64,000 nt of DNA from Litsea cubeba (taxonomy: Eukaryota; Streptophyta; Magnoliopsida; Laurales; Lauraceae). The notes beneath the pieces are model-generated. The model was not told the origin of the DNA and did no database searches. It worked only from the letters and a program-made list of their open reading frames with translations. Positions 44,456 through 56,170 of the stretch are shown piece by piece (the first letter of the stretch is position 1; every line of letters begins with the position of its first letter). A program made the position numbers and the translations under genes. Location of the stretch: the NCBI GenBank assembly GCA_012931725.1, contig WHSA01000196.1, positions 32,745 through 96,744 of the forward strand. The letters are read 5' to 3'.

Positions 44456-44650
44456 AAAGAGTACAAAAAAAATACATGTGGTACCAAAAAAAAAGTGTTC
44501 ACAAGCACTACAAAAAAAAGAAGTACAAAAAAAAAATGTGGTACCAAAAAAAAAAGAAAGTGTTCACAAGCACTACAAAAAAAAAGAAGAGAAAAGTACC
44601 AAAAAATACAAGTGGTACTAAAAAAAATAAAAGAGAGAAGGATGGTTTCT
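44456..44650. repeat. A-rich short direct repeats of G+
   Basis: 'tacatgtggtaccaaaaaaa' and 'agtgttcacaagcactacaa' units, the reverse of 15390-15545. Confidence 0.65.
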
Positions 44651-44669
44651 GTTAAAAAAAAACAGGAGC

Positions 44670-46266
44670 TCAATAAAAAATGGTCTCCAGCCAAGAGTTC
44701 AGCTCCTTAAGCAAACTTTTGGCCTCAGCCGTCAGGGATTCCAAGGCACGCTTCTTCAGGAATTTGCCATGAGATGCTGGGGTGGGCTGTAACCCTTCTT
44801 TCGCACCGGGAAGCTTCCCCCGAGCAGTTTGCCATTGTTTGTTCTCTTCAGACTTCCTTTTAAGAACTCGATCGGCATCTGCAACCCGGCGAATTAGAGC
44901 ACTCTCCCTGTCACGAGCCTCTGTTATTGCAGTCCACTTGGCAGCGACTTGTGCCTGCAGATGCTCAAGACGTTTCCTGGCCTCATTGACCTCCCTATCA
45001 AGGATGTTAAGGTCATGTGTCAGCCCAATGATGGTTAGCTGTTCTAAGTTCTTCTCTCGGACTACCTGCTTCTTGCTTTGTGTAGCCTCATCCAGGTTAG
45101 ACTGAGCCTTATCCGCAGGGTCCAGGAACATCTCCTTGAAGAACTGGTCGTCAGGAAAACCCATGGTCTCAAACCACCTGTCACCCAGCTCAATGATCCT
45201 ATCAACGATCGCCCTGGCACTTGTGACATCCAGACCAGCCTCTTCGGCATCACCGAGAATCTCACGCACATGCTGGATCATCCCAAATCCGGCATCTAAG
45301 TGCCCAGAAAGCAGAGTCTCAATCCAAGAGCTCAGAACCCGCACCACAACCTTCTTCGCAAAAAGAAGAGATGGCCCCGCTGAAGATTCGCCCAACTCCA
45401 TTGGTCGACTGCTCATGTCATCACCTGTTGGAAGAGTAACAAAAGAACTCTTTCCAGTTGGAGCTCCTCCTGCTCGGGAAGGAATCTTAGCACGAGGTAT
45501 CTCCTCAACAGTGTCAGAACTGGTCCCAGGAGTCTCTACCTCTGGATCAACCTCTGGCATCCCTTGCTCTGGAAGCGACGGATCCTCCTCTGTCACTTCA
45601 AAACCTGCCAAAGGAACACAAAAAGGTATGAATATGATCCTGTTTGAAAATCATTATCAGGGTTATTACTACAAAATACCTTCTTCGACGACTGGCGGAA
45701 CACTCTCTTCCTCCATGAACTCATCGGAAGCATCATCAACATTTGCATCCATCGACAGTTCAAAGTCATCGGAATCCTGTGGCAAGTCAGCTGGCAAAAA
45801 AAAAATGTTAGCAAACCAAGTCACAGACACAAAAAAAAAAGAAAGCAAAAGAAGTCATACCAATTTGAGACTCTGGATTCACTCCAGAGTCCCTCGGTTC
45901 TTCTTCAGGTGCCCCGACAGGATCCGTCACCACCTCATCGACTGGAACCTCAGGCATCACCAAGTCTTCCTCTGCTTAAAAAAAAAAAGAAGAAAAAGAA
46001 ACTTTCTCAAAAAAAAGGGGAAAAAAACAAAAAAAAAGAAAAGAAAAAAAAGGGATGGCCCACAGGCCGTGGCCCACAAGCCACGTTGCCGTACGGCCAG
46101 ATCCGTACACAAAAAAAAAAGAAAAAAACACGTGCAAAAAAAAAAAAAAAAAAATAAAAAAACAAGTGAAAAAAAAAGAAAATAAAAAGAAAGAAACAAA
46201 AAAAAAAGAAAGAACTTTTTTCCTACAATGGGGTTTTCTTGAAAAAGGGAACTTACTTGAAGCCAT
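44670..46266 (-). CDS. Antisense cargo gene of G+, PMD exon lost, tail intact
   Basis: Exons in sense: 46266-46257 (ATG GCT TCA A, donor GTAAGT), 45974-45861, 45790-45680 and 45604-44670 (TGA). The three tail exons are 114, 111 and 935 nt, exactly as in G-, with the same phases and AG/GT sites. The PMD exon is missing: intron 1 of the G- gene is fused to the end of its intron 2. Skipping exon 2 keeps the frame, so splicing would give a 389-residue protein: short start, acidic linker (TEEDLVMPEVPVDEVV) and a C-terminal coiled coil (ILDREVNEARKRLEHLQAQV). I found no stop in it, whereas gag-pol of the same element is heavily broken. The tail's role is unknown; a partner-binding or dimerisation segment is a guess. 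Confidence 0.75.
45975..46256 (-). other. Fused intron of the G+ cargo gene
   Basis: 282 bp. The 5' part matches the start of G- intron 1, including a reduced GC block (46055-46110), and the 3' end matches the acceptor of G- intron 2. Both introns are poly-T in sense, a likely deletion substrate. Confidence 0.7.
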
Positions 46267-46388
46267 TGATGGAGAAGAAGAAGAAAAGTCTTGAAGATCT
46301 TGAAGAAGAAGAACTCTTGGTCTTGAAGCCCTCTTGGGATTGTTGCAAAAGAAAGCGATAAGAGCAATAGATCCAACCTCCTCCTTGC

Positions 46389-46395
46389 TTTTATA
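46389..46395 (-). promoter_or_regulatory. TATA box of the G+ cargo gene
   Basis: Minus-strand TATAAAA, 123 bp upstream of the ATG, the same distance as in G-. Confidence 0.6.
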
Positions 46396-46996
46396 GAAGA
46401 GCACAAACCAAAGAAGGAAAGAAGAAAGAGGTAAGTGTTACTAATTAGTAACCTTACCAAAAGAAAGAGATTAGAAAGATTCTTTCCCAAAAGAAAGATA
46501 TCTTGAGGGATTCTCTCCCAAAAAGAAATCAATGAGAGATTTTCTCCCAAAAGATAGGATCAATGAAGGATTCTTTCCCAAAAGAAAGATATCTTGAGAT
46601 ATTCTCTCCCAAAATAAAGGGAACATGAGAGATTCTCTCCAAGTAAAGATATTCTTAGATATTCTCTATCCAAATGAGATATTTTTGGATATTCTTTACA
46701 AAAATGACACCATAGGAGATCTAAGCCATTTCAAAAGCTTAAGGTCCCATGGGTTAGCCCATATGAGCCAGGTTTGACCACCTAGGCACTTAAAAAAAAA
46801 ATTTGGGCTTTTAGTCAAAGAGAAATCCCTCTTACCAAGAGTATACAAAATTGGTTCCATGCCTCTTTTGAGTTGATTCGACCATACAAAAAAGAATTCC
46901 AAGCCCCATGAGCTTCCAAAAATCAAACCATCCAGCCTCATCTACCAAATTGAGCCAAAATCTTGAAATTGACATTCCACAAAAATCAAACCAAAT
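46396..46996. repeat. Repeats and spacer upstream of the G+ cargo gene
   Basis: 46440-46690 holds diverged 'ttctttcccaaaagaaagat' and 'gagattttctcccaaaa' units corresponding to 10140-10490. The remainder is spacer without a recognised gene. Confidence 0.55.
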
Positions 46997-47225
46997 CCTG
47001 GTCCCCTAACTTGCCACATACAGCTTGTTAGGTCACAAGACCAAAACCAAAAACCAAAACCTGATCCCCTAACTTCCCACATACAGCCTGTTAGGTCACA
47101 AGATCAAAACCAAAATTGATCCCCCAACATTCCACATACAGTTTGTTGGGTCACACGGTCAAAACCCAACCCGACCCCCTAACCTGCCACATACAGCCTG
47201 TTAGGTCACAAGGTCAAAACCCAAA
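46997..47225. repeat. Four-copy tandem repeat of G+ (about 58 bp)
   Basis: Units 'cccctaacttgccacataca' followed by 'gcctgttaggtcacaag'; reverse of 9617-9835. Confidence 0.8.
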
Positions 47226-47430
47226 TCCACATCCCTGATGTCATCTTCAAAACTTTGCCTCGAGATGGTATGTGATCCCTTTCACTACCATAAAATTCCC
47301 CTGGAAGCTCAAAAGGCTACAAATACCAAAAAGAAAGACTGCTCAAAGACTCTTGGTCAAGTCACAGGCTCTCCTTCACAAATCTCTTCGAGGCACATCG
47401 ACTACAAATGATAAGCAACTCGTTGCTGTA

Positions 47431-47445
47431 CCTCGAGGGGGCATT
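47431..47445 (+). other. Polypurine tract of G+
   Basis: CCTCGAGGGGGCATT directly before the 3' LTR. Confidence 0.8.
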
Positions 47446-49974
47446 TGTTGACACCAAAAATGTCACTTTGCCTCTTCAAAATCCAAAGAGCTACATGAAG
47501 TCGCAACCTGCCATAAATAGGCAATGCTACTTCCAAAAAATCAAATCTTGTCAAAACTAAACAAAAACTGCAAGATCCTTCAAGACAGCCAAAAGAGGAG
47601 TACACAAGAAGTTTCGGGCCATTTCAAAATCATTTGGCCTAACTTCGCTTCTCCGGCAACTGAAAAGGAGCTCCCGGCGGCGAAAGCATCGGAGACACCA
47701 AATCTTCGATCAGAGCCGATGGATGGTCTCAAAATACATCCAAAAGGCTCCACGTCAAGTTCCGAGTCAAACCGACAACGTTTGACCCTACATCAACCCT
47801 CGAACAGCTAAATCAAGCCTCTCGGCGGCGAGAACCACCAAGGCCATCACTCATCAGATAGAGCACATGGACGGCTTCAAAATGCTTACAAAGGGCTACA
47901 CGTCAAATTTCAGGTCATTCCGACAACATTTGACCATAGTTTGACGCTCGGAAGCCAAATCAGGCCTCTCGGCGGTGAAGCTCTCCGGGACCATGGTTTC
48001 CAAGACAGAGCCTATGGATCATCTTAAAATGACTCCAATAGGTTCCCTGTCAAATTTCAAGTCAATCGGACATCGGTTGACCGCACATCAAACCGCGACA
48101 TCTTCATCGTGACAAAAGCAATTCTACTGGTGATAGGACCCCAAATGGCTTCAAAACTCAAACAAAAGCCTATGGTTGGTCTTATTTATTGCTCAGCAGG
48201 CTTCACCCAAAATTTCAGGTCATTCCGACATGGTTTGACCCAGTTTCAGCTTCTGACGGAAAATCGGCAGCTCTGCGCGACAAAGTCTTCGGCTTTCTCA
48301 GAAAATTGGAAACTTTGCAAAATAAAATGCAAGGATTCTCATCAGGTTTTCTACAGGGAAATCAGGCCAATAAATGATAAAAAATGTCAAGGAAAAATAC
48401 AGAAGAAAAAAGAATAAAAAAATAGCAAAAACGGACACGAAACGGGACAAAAGGGGGAAAACCCCCCAGGGTCGCCGGCGACCCTGGGGCCCGGGATCTC
48501 CCGGTGGGCCCCGGAAACCCCGTTTTTCGCCGTTTTTTCGCAATTCGAAGCGTCCGGCCTCTGGTATTTTCCAAAATTCATACTTTTGAGACACCAAATC
48601 CTCTGACATCCGTAAAAAACATGGGTTAATCATCAAGAGTATCGAAAACAACATTGATCGCCACCCGGTCAACCAAAAAAAGTGTGCTTTCTACCCGACC
48701 GATCGAGAAATCGACAGGACAGATGGTACCGACCCGCTGTTGGCAACCAACACCTGAAGTTACATGGTCATCCGATGTCGATCTACATAAAGATCCATCG
48801 ATGATCATCGCCAGAAGAATCCCAAAAGACGCGGCACGGCCCGCGACTCTTCAACTGCTCGGCGACCACTTAATGCGATTAATTGACTAGCTTTATTACA
48901 GTCATTAATCCATTTCTTTGGACGGACCAATCAGAAGCAAGCATCCGGGAGTTACAAGTCAAGAGATTTATGGCATTTAACCCATGAAACTCCTCCCATC
49001 ATGGCGATTAAAGGCGATTAAATGCCCTCAATCTCCTCCGGCCAATCAGAAGCCAAGAAAAAGGAGTTACAAAATAAAGAATTCAATCTTGTAACTCCCC
49101 CTTTATGTAGCTTTATGATAATTAAGGCTCATAAACCCTCCTAAATGGCTACCTAAAAGCCTATAAATAGGAGAGCATTCCAAAGAAATCCAGATCGGAA
49201 AAACGAGACAGATCCCAGATCAGAAAAAAGCACAGAAATTCAGAGAAGGAAAAGAGAGAAAACTCTGCGGAAGTTCTACACCGACCACCGCTACAAGGTG
49301 ACAAAAGTCCCTTCGGGGGTACCCCCCCCCCAAGGTCCTTGCCTTCTCCTTCTGCCTCCAAATGGCTTAGACGTGGCTTTTCAGCCCGTCTACTCGGCTT
49401 TTTATTGGACATAGGACCTCCTTTTGGTCTTTGTTCTCTAAAAACCAGAGGTTATAGCCAAGCCAAGCGAATCAATAGCATCCTCTGTTCTCATCTGCAT
49501 GGATGATGGCGAAGTCCACATATGGCTTGCGACCGTCAATCTGAACGGGTCCCCCACAATCTCCTGAGAAGTTAGATCCTCCTTTTCTTGCTTTTCATTG
49601 TAGTTTGTATTTTTTTAAAAGAGATAAAAATCACAACCCTTGTCTTTCATTATTGATAAGGATTGTAAAACGGCTATAAACGCCAAAATCGGCTATAAAT
49701 GCCCAAAAAATCGCCTTTCACAGCAAATCAAGAAAATATCTCTTTTCTTTATATGTGCAATGGAAAACTTGAAAGAAGTTGATTTCCTTTTTACTTGCGA
49801 AGGTTGATCTCCGGATCACCACTTGCAATTCCAAGTAAAATAGAAACACTGGCACACCCACACAAAAGAAATGTTGATGCACGCCCTTGCCCCCCGGTTA
49901 CGAAAGGGTCGGACCCAACGGACTCCCACGTCCGCCGACCTCAGTAGGACCAGGCGCAGGAGCGCGGTCCATCA
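47446..49974 (+). repeat. G+ 3' LTR, complete
   Basis: 2529 bp, TGTTGACACC...GCGGTCCATCA. TATA at 49161-49170. Longer than the G- LTRs, mainly because of extra U3 sequence around 47640-47960 that contains two further degenerate copies of a 'ctctcggcggcgaagctct'-type unit. Confidence 0.88.
49161..49170 (+). promoter_or_regulatory. TATA box in the G+ 3' LTR
   Basis: CTATAAATAG. It could drive read-through transcription into the flanking DNA at 49975 onward. Confidence 0.5.
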
Positions 49975-51299
49975 ATAGTACCTATCTAGAATGGCTTGAG
50001 TGTAGTGGAGGGGTGTTCGAGTTAAGATTTTAGTGTTGTTTAGGGCTCTTGCTAAGACAAAGTTTTTAGTGAGCAAGTGCCGTGAATGGTTAGAACTTAG
50101 AAGGGAAGCTGTTTTGTTGTCCATAGATGAGACTACTGTTGGTTTACTCTAGATTATGGGTACAATGTTATCATAGACCATACACATTCTATGTTCCTAG
50201 TGATCTTGTTGACTGACCGAGTGTCAGGACCAGTGGAGCTACCAAAAGGAGCTATCTTCCCTTCTTCACTTTGATTTTTTTTCTTTCTTTCTACCAAGTT
50301 CATATTAATAAAAAAAATCTATGTTACAATTATTTTGGTGGATAGAGTGCATGACTTGTAGATGACCCAATCAAAGAGGAGAGCCTTAATCTGATAAATC
50401 CTTCTTTACTGATTGCGTGGGGCAAGATCTACTTAATTATATATATAATGTCTTGGAGGTATGGTTCACTTCTTTGAATTGGAATCTTTAGTGATTGAGT
50501 GGGACAAGATGAGCAAGACAATAGACTGCTAAACTACAAGTATTGATTTTGCTTTCAGTTATAGTGATTACAATAGACTGTTGGATAAGACCCTTTGATT
50601 TTTTAGTGATTATAGAGGCAGTGCATTGCTTATTGTAACATCATCTTGGAACACCTCTTTCTAATGGTGCCACCTGTATTGATTATCTTTTTCTATCTTT
50701 TAATTTGCATCTTTGCCAATTTTGATTCTTGAACTGGCTTTGGCAGGATTATCATTGTTCCGGCTGATGTCACTTCTAATGGTCAAGTTATGGATACGAA
50801 CAGAGGATAATGAAGTAACAAGTAACAAGCTTCCATTGCAAGAAGCATGGTCATAATAGACAGACATGTAGAGATCCACCTCCAAGAGGATGAATCATCA
50901 TTTTCCTCTTTTTTGGGATGAGATATAACTTCAACTTGTCCACATTGTTGTTTCGATTTGAAATGTTGAAGCCGACATATGGAAGCAGATCAAGCGGTCC
51001 TTATCGGATATCATTTGTATGAGGGAGGAATTGCTCTCTGTTTGAAGTCAATCTACTTGTAAAGGGTGTATGACCTTCGTGTGCTAGAATAATTATTGGG
51101 TTTCAAACATTCCATAATTTTGTAAGCATATTATCTCAATTCGAAATGAAATAAAGGCCATTTGAGTCTACCCTCTTCAACTCCATGTTTCCAACCCATT
51201 TGTCATGTAAAAAAGCCTGTTCTGGTTTTGTTCTTTATCCCGAATCAGTTTTTCAATGCCTTGTACTGAAATTGATGTTTGTGGAGCAATTGTGTTGCA
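49975..51299. other. Non-element DNA right of G+, no gene assigned
   Basis: AT-rich. At 50747 a T-rich acceptor-like 'actggctttggcag' precedes a frame of about 37 codons (GLSLFRLMSLLMVKLWIR...) that I cannot assign to a family. No DUF616 or CNOT9 continuation was found, so the fragments at the left of G+ do not resume here. Confidence 0.4.
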
Positions 51300-52689
51300 G
51301 AGATTAGTGGTTTTTAAATTTTTTTTATAACGATATCGTTACAACCCTTTAGACTCTTTTTTTCCAATTTTTGCCGTTCATTAACGAGATTGGCCCTGAC
51401 TATATATTGAGATACATAAACCAGGAAAAAGGATCCTATCTCTACATGATAAACGAGCTCACATCTCTCACCAACTATAAAATGCATGACTAGAAAACAA
51501 AGGAAAAGGGGATAAATCAGCGTATCAGGTTGATATGGAAAATGTCAGTTCCTTGTTTTCTTCACATTGTGTAGGTTTACTTTTTTGTGCCACAACTCCA
51601 AAAAGAGAAATCCGATTGACTTTATTTTTGAGATGCATAAAGCAATAAGAAAGACTCATTGTTCCATTGAAAATTTATTTTTCAAATCTTACCAAACTCT
51701 GCATGGATAAATTACAGTTTTCATGGTTCATAATTGTGTGTTGTGGGTCTTGGCATTGGTTTAACTAGTTGCCACACCGTGCCTTACTAGGTGATACTCC
51801 TGCCTTAATAGGTGATACTTCTATCTTGTCAAATTCTCTTATCATTAATTCTTCCACATTTGTCACTACTACAGATCAAATCGGGAGAGGCTAGATTCAG
51901 TCTAGTATTGTAGATAACTTGTAAAAGGCGAAACTTGTATTTCCACCTATTTATTATTCATGGTTGATCATGTCAACCCAAATCCAAAGCATTGTTCTCA
52001 TATAGTTAAATTGGTAAGCAACATACAAGCATTGGTAAAAGTTCGTAATTAAAAGACGCATCAAAAACATTTATAAGACCTCAATTCCCATAGAGGTCAA
52101 ATTTGTCCGATTCATGATGATGAGTATGAAAGTGATATAGACTGCCACAACTTTCTAGTGAAATGTGTATTGACTTTGACAAGTATTGACTTTGACACCT
52201 TACATTGTTTTCATATTTTTTTTGCATCTCAATATAAAGTCACCATTATTTTCGCTGTTGGTTGGACACCTCTTTGATGGGCCAGAACATGATAAACAAT
52301 GTCATACAAGATCTCAATGACCATGTCAATACGAGTTTATCATTTTTTTCTTTGGTTTGTTCGGTTTTTAATTCACGAGAGTTCATTGTAATGCACTTTA
52401 TTAAGATAACATTTACCAACACCATAGGTTATAGTGTTCTCTTAGATGGTAAATAATATCCAACATTACACTAAAACGCAACTTGACCCAGTGTTATGTC
52501 AAAATGGCAGAAAAGTGATGCCATGAACCAAAGAATAAGAATTGTAGAAACAAAAATAAAAATTAATTATTCATTCACGATTCACACTTCGACTTAATAT
52601 CAGAAGTCAAGTATCATATCAAAAAGTAATTTGGGGTGACTCTCTACATGTTAAACGAGTTCATGTCCCTCACCAACCATAAAAAACTA
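51300..52689. repeat. Diverged copies of the TAACGATATCGTTA repeat family
   Basis: 51310-51700 carries pieces similar to the inverted-repeat arm at 52690-53090 in the same orientation: 'ataacgatatcgttacaacc', then 'gagatgcataaagcaataag' and 'aaagactcattgttcca'. 52200-52330 carries a short piece in the opposite orientation. Between them there is only AT-rich sequence. Confidence 0.55.
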
Positions 52690-53090
52690 CACTAGGAACC
52701 AAAAGAAAATGGGGCAAAACAACGTATAGTAAGGTAAAATCACAGGCCTAACATTATATGAAGTTGAATTCCTACTCATACGAACTTGAATTTTGTATGT
52801 GACGTCCTTTTTCGATAACGATATCGTTACCATCATTTATAGTTTTTTCATCAATTTTTTGTGTCAAAAAATAAAAAAGGATAGACTTTTTATTGAGATG
52901 CATAAACAATAATAAAGACTCATTGTTCCACTCGAAATTTAGTTTTCAAAATTTTAATATAACGATATCGTTACAATTATTTATAGGTTCTTTGCCCATT
53001 TTTCTGATCCAACAAGTAAATAAGGACTTTATAATGGGGTGCTTATCGGATTTAGCTCAGAAATGCATTTTCCTAATAGGTTTGAGTTTG
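52690..53090 (+). repeat. Left arm of a long inverted repeat
   Basis: Reverse-complementary, with perhaps a quarter of positions differing, to 54955-54976 plus 62636-63035, which are contiguous once copia-2 is removed. The arm holds two sub-units of about 175 bp, each with the palindrome 'taacgatatcgtta' (52815 and 52961) followed by a 'tttataggttctttgcccat'-like segment. Long arms with internal sub-repeats are typical of foldback or Mutator-like elements. Confidence 0.75.
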
Positions 53091-54164
53091 AGTCAGTTTT
53101 GATTCTGTCATTTATCGCCATATATATGTCTGAAAAATATTCTATAAATGTGCAGATGTGACTATGGCATATTCATGATTGTATTTCCTGATTGCTTGCT
53201 TAAGTGTCGACCGTTGACCGTCACAGATGCACGGATGTGGTACTACCAGTCAAAATATTATCATTGATATTTATGCTCGGTAATGGAGGCTGGATGGCTA
53301 CAAAGTATCTGATTACGAAGTGAACTTGTTTCGTGATAAAAAAATGTGAGAGGAGACTCCCTTTTTCCACATGAATGTACACACTGAGATTTAGTGTTAT
53401 GAATTTAATGTAATAGTTACATTGTATATAGTCTGTAAACATTTTGGATTGGAAAGAAATGAATGGAATGCGATGTAATGATATGCTGAGTCAATTGAAA
53501 GAAGTCTTCAGGTCCTGCAATTTGAACATGTTCAAGATGCAGTTCTTACAATGAATAGACTAGATGTATAATTCCTCATTCACCAATGGACTTCAATGTT
53601 GGGCCAATTCCCAGGCTGGCTTTTTTTTTCTTTGTCTATAGATGTATTTGTTAATAATAAAAGAATAAACGATGCAAGCAAACATCACACATAATACACA
53701 TTTTTTTTGGTGGTTCCCTTGATATTGATGTATTTTGGTTGAATGCCTGTGAAGTTTCAGTGTACTTTGCACAACAGGTCCCAGCATATTAGGGAGACAT
53801 TCAAAAGCATACAGCACACAAGTGATCCAATTATGTGGGCGAACACGTTTGAGATATTTCCAAATCATTAATACAAAGATCAAACAAGAATCCTTACTTC
53901 TTGAAGAATGGCTGCAACATGGGTTTATATTTGTTCAATTTTTTGACACCACTTAGCTATGGACTGCTCAGCAACTGTTCGATTTTGCAAATTGGACTGA
54001 TTTACCAGACCAATTTTGCTTTTTTCAATTACAGTTTTAGAATCACCACCATTACAACTGATTGTGATCTATACTTCTTCACCATTGGCCAAAGCTGAAA
54101 AAAATTAATAAAAAAAAGAACTTTATACTCTATTGGTGATCAAACAAGAATCACTTTGTAACCC
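53091..54164. other. Interior of the inverted-repeat element, no gene seen
   Basis: AT-rich, with frames below 100 codons and no recognised domain. It lies between the two arms. Confidence 0.45.
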
Positions 54165-54670
54165 TCCTGGGCCAAATCCCATATAGCCCAAAGGTTCGAA
54201 CCCTTGCAGCAAGGGTTCGAACCTTCACTTAGTTGCCCCCCTGGGCCAAATCCCAGAGAACCCAAAGGTTCAAACCCTTGCACTAAGGGTTCGAACCTTC
54301 GGTTGTTTGTCATCCTGGGCAAAATTCCAGAGAGCATTAAGGTTCGAACCCTTGCACTAAGGGTTCGAACCTTCACTTCGTTGCCATACTGGGCCAGATT
54401 TCAGAGAACACTAGGGTTCGAACCCTTACACACAGGGTTCGAACCGTCACTTATTTCCACTCTTGGGCCAAATCCCAAAGGGCACTAAGGTTCGAACCCT
54501 CTAAGAGGGTTCGAACCTTCTCCTTACTCACTTCTTGGCCAAATACCAGAGAGCCCGATGGTTCGAACCCTCTCTTTGAGGATTCGAACCTTCATTTGCT
54601 GCCCATCCAGGGCCATTTTAAAAAGCATCAAAAGGTTCGAACCCATTGATCTGCGCACCTTCACTTGAAG
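54165..54670. repeat. Palindromic minisatellite, seven units of about 72-75 bp
   Basis: Each unit starts 'ctgggccaaatcccagagaa' and carries an inverted pair 'aaggttcgaaccctt' ... 'aagggttcgaacctt' separated by a few bases, so each unit folds into a short hairpin. Units differ by substitutions; the last one is degenerate. The palindrome core GGTTCGAACC resembles the B box of tRNA genes (GGTTCGANTCC), but there is no A box or tRNA fold. Confidence 0.9.
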
Positions 54671-54976
54671 AGCTATTGTGTTACTGGCCCACACCCCACA
54701 TGAAACCCCATACCAAAAGGAGAAAACGAAGAATGAAGAAACCAAGAAAAAAAAAAACCCACTTCCTTTGATGTTTTGCTAAATTGACGGTTTTGGGCCA
54801 ACTTTTCGAAGTGTCCGTTTTTGGTGAAATTACATAGTATTTTGGGTGGAAACGGGCCAATGAATACAACTTAGCGGCTTTTGCCACTGATGCATGGCCT
54901 TTTTTGGGAAAACTCCATTGTTTAGGCCCAGAAAAGTGCATTTTTCTATTTTTGGTAACTATACCTATTAGGATAA
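54671..54976. other. Spacer up to the copia-2 insertion
   Basis: No gene. The last 22 bp ('tacctattaggataa') belong to the right inverted-repeat arm, and the final GATAA is the left target duplication of copia-2. Confidence 0.6.
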
Positions 54977-56157
54977 TGTTAGATATCGCGATCACTGAGA
55001 GGGGGGGTTGAATCAGTGATTCTTTAAAAACAGGTCCAATTTAACAACAAAAGCAAATCAAATCACATAAGGACACCAGATTTAACGTGGTTCACCGAAA
55101 GGCTACGTCCACGGTTCAAAGACTGTCCGAACACCAATCCGGGACAGATCTGAATCTATTTAGTCGCACCAACGACAAAGAGCACCAACCCTTAGTTTCA
55201 GATAGCACCAACTATCTAGGAAGCACCTACTCCCTTTAGTTTCATATAGCACCAACTATCTAGGAAGCACCGACTCCCTTTACAATTTATCTGCACCAAC
55301 AGATAGGATCACCAAACCCCAGACACCAAGCACCAACTTGATGTTCTACAGAATAAGAATAGAAAACTTTTCTATAGCCCTTCCCCTCTACAATCTCTCT
55401 CTCTCAATCCCTTACAAATTGAAATTTAAAGCATAAACAGAGAGACACTTATCTTATGGACGAAACACCATCTTCAAGAGCACATCCTCGTCCACACTTG
55501 CTGTAGAAACTTCTGATAATACTGCACACAGCAACAACACTCTCTTCTCTCCAAAACTCTCCCTCTTTTCTTCTCTTTTCTCTTCTCTTCTTTCTCTCTT
55601 GGTGTCTATTTAAAAACGAGCCAAACATGCCTTTATATAGGTTATGATAACCCTTAAGAGTGTTCAAAATAGGCTACAATTCGTTTAGAAAGAGTCCCAA
55701 ACAAAATAGATAAGAATGCTGAATTTTCGTGCAAGACTTCTGTTTCTGCGCAACTCTGTCTTCCCGTGCTCGGTCGACATCCTGTGTCTTCGGTCGACAT
55801 CATACACAGTCTGGAAACAGACAACTATCGTGCTCGGTCGACATCCTGAGGTCCCGGTCGACCGACGACACACTGTGTCGCGAAAATAACTGGGAGCTTC
55901 CTGAAACTTTTTCTGCAGGTTTCTCTTTGCTCGGTCGACCGCATGGGGTGCCCGGTCGACCGGCCACTCTGCTTCAGGAATTCTGAATTCCTGAACTGTT
56001 TCAACTCTGATTCTTCTTTTAAGCTCTATCAACACCAGCCTATTATCATCATGCTTGTGACAATGTGTTGACAATAATTCCAACTCAAAACAATACTTTG
56101 AGATATTAATTTCTTCATTTCTTCAAAGGACTTCTCAAGTCATCTCAAATTCCAACA
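54977..56157 (-). repeat. Copia-2 3' LTR
   Basis: 1181 bp, TGTTAGATATCG...AATTCCAACA. It has an internal duplication relative to copia-1 ('tagcaccaactatctaggaa' occurs twice, 55202 and 55247). Clustered 'ggtcgac' motifs at about 55770-55960. Confidence 0.93.
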
Positions 56158-56170
56158 ATCTCCCCCTTTG
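56158..56170 (-). other. Polypurine tract of copia-2
   Basis: In sense CAAAGGGGGAGAT before the LTR. Confidence 0.8.

Larger units (their letters stand above)
5181..49974 (+). mobile_element. Ty3/Gypsy Tat-type retrotransposon G+ (nested host element)
   Basis: Parts in order: truncated 5' LTR (5181-5940), primer-binding site, leader (to 7088), the interruption by G- (7089-33634), remaining leader, gag, protease, reverse transcriptase, two RNase H domains, integrase (34050-43107), 3' tandem arrays (43466-44640), an antisense cargo gene (44670-46266), polypurine tract and complete 3' LTR (47446-49974). The second, archaeal-type RNase H and the antisense gene between pol and the 3' LTR point to the Tat group, as in Grande-like and Ogre/Retand-like elements. 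Stops and indels throughout gag-pol make it non-autonomous. No flanking duplication survives because the 5' LTR end is lost. Confidence 0.85.

Noticed and set aside
54204..54488. 94-codon frame over the minisatellite
   Set aside because: It is a direct translation of the tandem repeat; the same happens on the other strand.
54165..54670. Possible tRNA genes or a CRISPR-like array
   Set aside because: The GGTTCGAACC core looks like a T-loop but no acceptor stem, A box or anticodon arm is present. The units are contiguous and diverged, unlike CRISPR repeats with unique spacers.
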